Assembly: GCA_018881555.1 (NCBI GenBank)
Contig: JACAXG010000050.1
Location: forward strand, 868,001 to 932,000
Direction: 5' to 3'
Length of the DNA stretch: 64,000 nt
Source: Amblyornis subalaris
Lineage: Eukaryota > Chordata > Aves > Passeriformes > Ptilonorhynchidae
A program made the position numbers and the translations under genes. Numbering within the stretch: the stretch's first letter is position 1; each line of letters starts with the position of its first letter. This document shows positions 61,300-64,000 of this stretch, piece by piece. Under the pieces are notes generated by a model. That model was not told the DNA's origin, made no database searches, and worked only from the letters and a program-made list of their open reading frames with translations.

Positions 61300-64000
61300 A
61301 AAAGAAAATCACTAGGCTTTTGATAACACCAAACTAGTTTCCTCTACTATGGTAAAGAAAATTACTTTGACTTCTTTCCTTTGTTTTTGATTTTATGCTC
61401 TATTTAGTTTTCTCAAATAATGGGCTATAATGAATACTAAAAAAGTCCCATCCAGCAAGTTTCTCTAATGAATATTTTTCATAGTAAGCATTACACAATT
61501 CAAAGCAGTAGCATTCAGATACACAGTTTTCCTTAGCAGAATTAAAACTGCAGCAGTAGTGCAGCAGATCCTTCCTGATACACTGGCCACGCTGGTCCTA
61601 CCAGTACCTATAAAACAGAAAGTAGGAGTATGCAGGGGAGGCAGCTGTTAAAAGAAGCCATTTCTGTATTACATGAAGGACTGATGCTGACTGCTGCAGA
61701 TGGATTTTCTCAGTAGAGCTGCTGCTGCATGCACAAGATGGCAAGGCCTCAATAATGAGAAGTAATGACCTCCATCCTGGTGCAGGAGCTTTCGGGATCT
61801 CAAAAGGATGCTGCTTCTACAGGCAACATCAGATGTCTTCACCACACTGAGCATGGAAAGGCTTTTTCTTCTTTCTCGTCTTCTTTTTTTTTCTTTTTTT
61901 TTTTTCTTTTTTTTTTTGCACAATGCTAGTAGGGTAACATATTCAAAATCTTTATTTAGATGTAAAATAAAAGCAGCTGCTTTTGTTATTTTTATCATTC
62001 CCTCCTCTATCTCGTATTCCTTGAGGTCCTCTGGCCTGCAAACCCTTGCTTTTTTTATTTCTCATTAAAAGACATGAAGTAATCAAAGCCACTTCACCAA
62101 GTCCATGCTTTTTGTGGAAAGAGGTTGTCTTCAAAATCTTTTTAGAGACAAAGGTGCATTCCCAGCACATGCTGTGGTGTGGGGTGAGAGAAGAAGCAGG
62201 AGAAATCCAAACCATCTTTCAAAAAAAAACCCCAAGCCCACCCTACTAGCTCACCCTACTGTACCAAATAGATTCCACCACTGACGTCCATCAAGCACAA
62301 TTGTAGGAGAAAAGGGTAACTACATTTTAAAGCCAGTCTTACAGGTTTCACATCTCTGATTTCAGTGGAAGTATGCTTTAGGGCAGGAAGCTTTGGAGTT
62401 TGGGGCAGGAAAAAAGCAGAGGGAGATGCCAACCGAGGCAACAAAAGGTCTGCAGATTCTCAGCACTCCTCACAGATGGGAATCCCAAAGTACAGTTTTA
62501 ACACAGCAGTGGGGTTTGACAGAGTAGAAAACAATTTTTCTGTTGTTCCACTTAGCTCTGACCAGCAGCAGAAGAGATATCTAAAATCCGGATCTCCACA
62601 TTTGTTTTTTTGGTTGGTTGGGAAGGTGTGTGTGTCTTTTTTTTCCAATACCACAAGTATACAGAAAAAGTAGATTATATGGGTCTATATGATTGGAATT
62701 GCACTGGGAAAAGCCCTTTGGAACAAAATGAAAGCTTGATATTTCAATTTTCTCATTACAGGATAAAAATACAGATAGAAGTGAAAATTCCCCTTTGCAC
62801 ACAAATGCACTGGTGGGAGAGCAGCTGCAGCTACTCTCTTATGCCTGGGGTTTCCAACACTGGTAGAGAAGGATTAGGAAAACAGCTGAGAAGAAAATCA
62901 AGGGAAGAGAGATAANGCAAAGCCTTTCTAATCAAGAAAGGTTGCTGAACAACTTTATGAGGGGTGGAGGAAGGAGATATGGAGTAACCCAAAATCACTT
63001 AGGAATTACAAACTTAACAGTTCCCTAAAAATAACTTTCTGGAAACCAATTCCCTCATTAATTGAGCATATCTATCTAATTGTTTGAACTGTATCTTCAG
63101 CGGTTTACTCTATCCATTGATGAAATTCCACATTTGTGCCTCCTCCACCAAAAAATCTTATCTGTGATTTAGGCACAACATGAGCTTTCATAGGCCTGTT
63201 CACTGGTTTCACTCGAGCTACCTCCCAGACCAGTATGGACCAGGACTTAGAAATATTTCCTAGTCATAGGCTTTAATCTTCATTCCTGCCTCCCACAGAC
63301 ACTTTCTTTGATAAGAGACAGAGACACTCTGCATCACTCTGTGGACATCCTCACCTCACCCTTACCACGGAAGCTCAAGCTCCTAATTTATTTCGAATTA
63401 GAATGCTGGGAGTAAATGAACCAAGTACCTGCCCCTTCCTTCCCTCAGTCCCGGGCACCACGGGAGTCACACATCCAGGCTGCCTTTTGCCTGTCTCCAT
63501 TCNACGAACCTAAGCAAAGGAATAACTCACCTCCCTCATATCTCCTGAGGTTCCCAGAAACACCTCCCCACGAGCGAGGAGGAGTGTCCCTGCTGTGTAA
63601 GAGCACCCCTGCACAGGCACCCTCTTCCCCAGGACACTGCCCCACGCCCCTTCTCCCTCATCTTGGGGGAGCAGTGGCTGGAGAAGGAGTGGAGAGCCTG
63701 TGGGAACAGGGTGGGGAAGGGGAGAGGTAGACTGCCGGGAGAAGGATGGTGCCCTGAGATCAGGCCACAGTCAGAGGCACATTCTGCATCTGCATCAGCN
63801 CTTGCCCTAGTGCTGGCCTGCCTTTCCTTTAATGCTTCATGGTCGGTTTGTTTGTTGGGGTTTTTTTTCTAATTCCTCTCAGTTCCAAGGAGGATGAAAC
63901 AGAGAAGGTAAGTGGGCACCATAAGACTGTGTGGGAGAGATCAATGGAGCAAGGATCAGACGAACAAAGGAAAAGAACCATAAAAGATGGAGAATTCTAA
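61300..64000. other. Non-coding DNA to window end
   Basis: No supported gene or mobile element. It includes a T-rich tract (listed) and A runs near 62220. From about 63420 the sequence is more GC-balanced and open in more than one frame, without a recognised domain. Confidence 0.5.
61884..61918. repeat. T-rich tract
   Basis: Three long T runs separated by single C bases. On the minus strand it would read as an A-rich tail, but no retrocopy body is recognisable beside it. Confidence 0.9.

Noticed and set aside
1..64000. tRNA, rRNA, CRISPR, telomeric repeat, mitochondrial insert or bacterial-type operon
   Set aside because: Scanned by eye for their signatures and found none. A dedicated tRNA or covariance-model search was not possible here.

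Overview
This window looks like nuclear DNA from a bird, most likely a neoavian species. The evidence is several CR1 LINE fragments, some with the typical CR1 3' tail, and a solo LTR of a type I recognise from avian endogenous retroviruses. The background is AT-rich and mostly non-coding, with two sharply bounded CpG islands. Single N bases are scattered throughout, with no long N runs. There are no bacterial features: no operons, no Shine-Dalgarno sites, no CRISPR.

Layout. 1-808 is a CR1 copy cut by the window edge. 0.85-19.9 kb is unique non-coding DNA with short simple repeats and two weak exon candidates on the minus strand (5.2-5.5 kb and 8.8-8.9 kb). 19.9-21.2 kb holds a minus-strand CR1 tail and a complete solo LTR (20593-21175) between copies of a 5-bp target duplication. 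21.2-29.9 kb is unique sequence containing a striking 107-nt near-perfect hairpin at 28092-28198. 30.0-31.0 kb is a CpG island with core-promoter and splice-donor signals on both strands. 31-37.5 kb is unique and gene-free. 37.5-44.4 kb carries three more plus-strand CR1 copies, one very old minus-strand CR1-like relic, a 20-bp perfect palindrome, and a pentanucleotide microsatellite grown from a CR1 tail. 44.4-60.7 kb is mostly unique, with a second old CR1-like relic near 53.8 kb. 60.77-61.15 kb is a second CpG island with an ORF leaving it on each strand. 61.3-64 kb is non-coding.

I could not assign any coding exon to a known gene. The two CpG islands imply one or two transcription units (or alternative promoters of one unit) whose other exons lie outside the window or are too short to recognise. 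Most open frames are chance frames or CR1 ORF2 debris. The features most worth a second look are the 28.1-kb hairpin, the opposing signals in the 30-kb CpG island, and the small ORF leaving the 61-kb island. I see no multi-gene system here.
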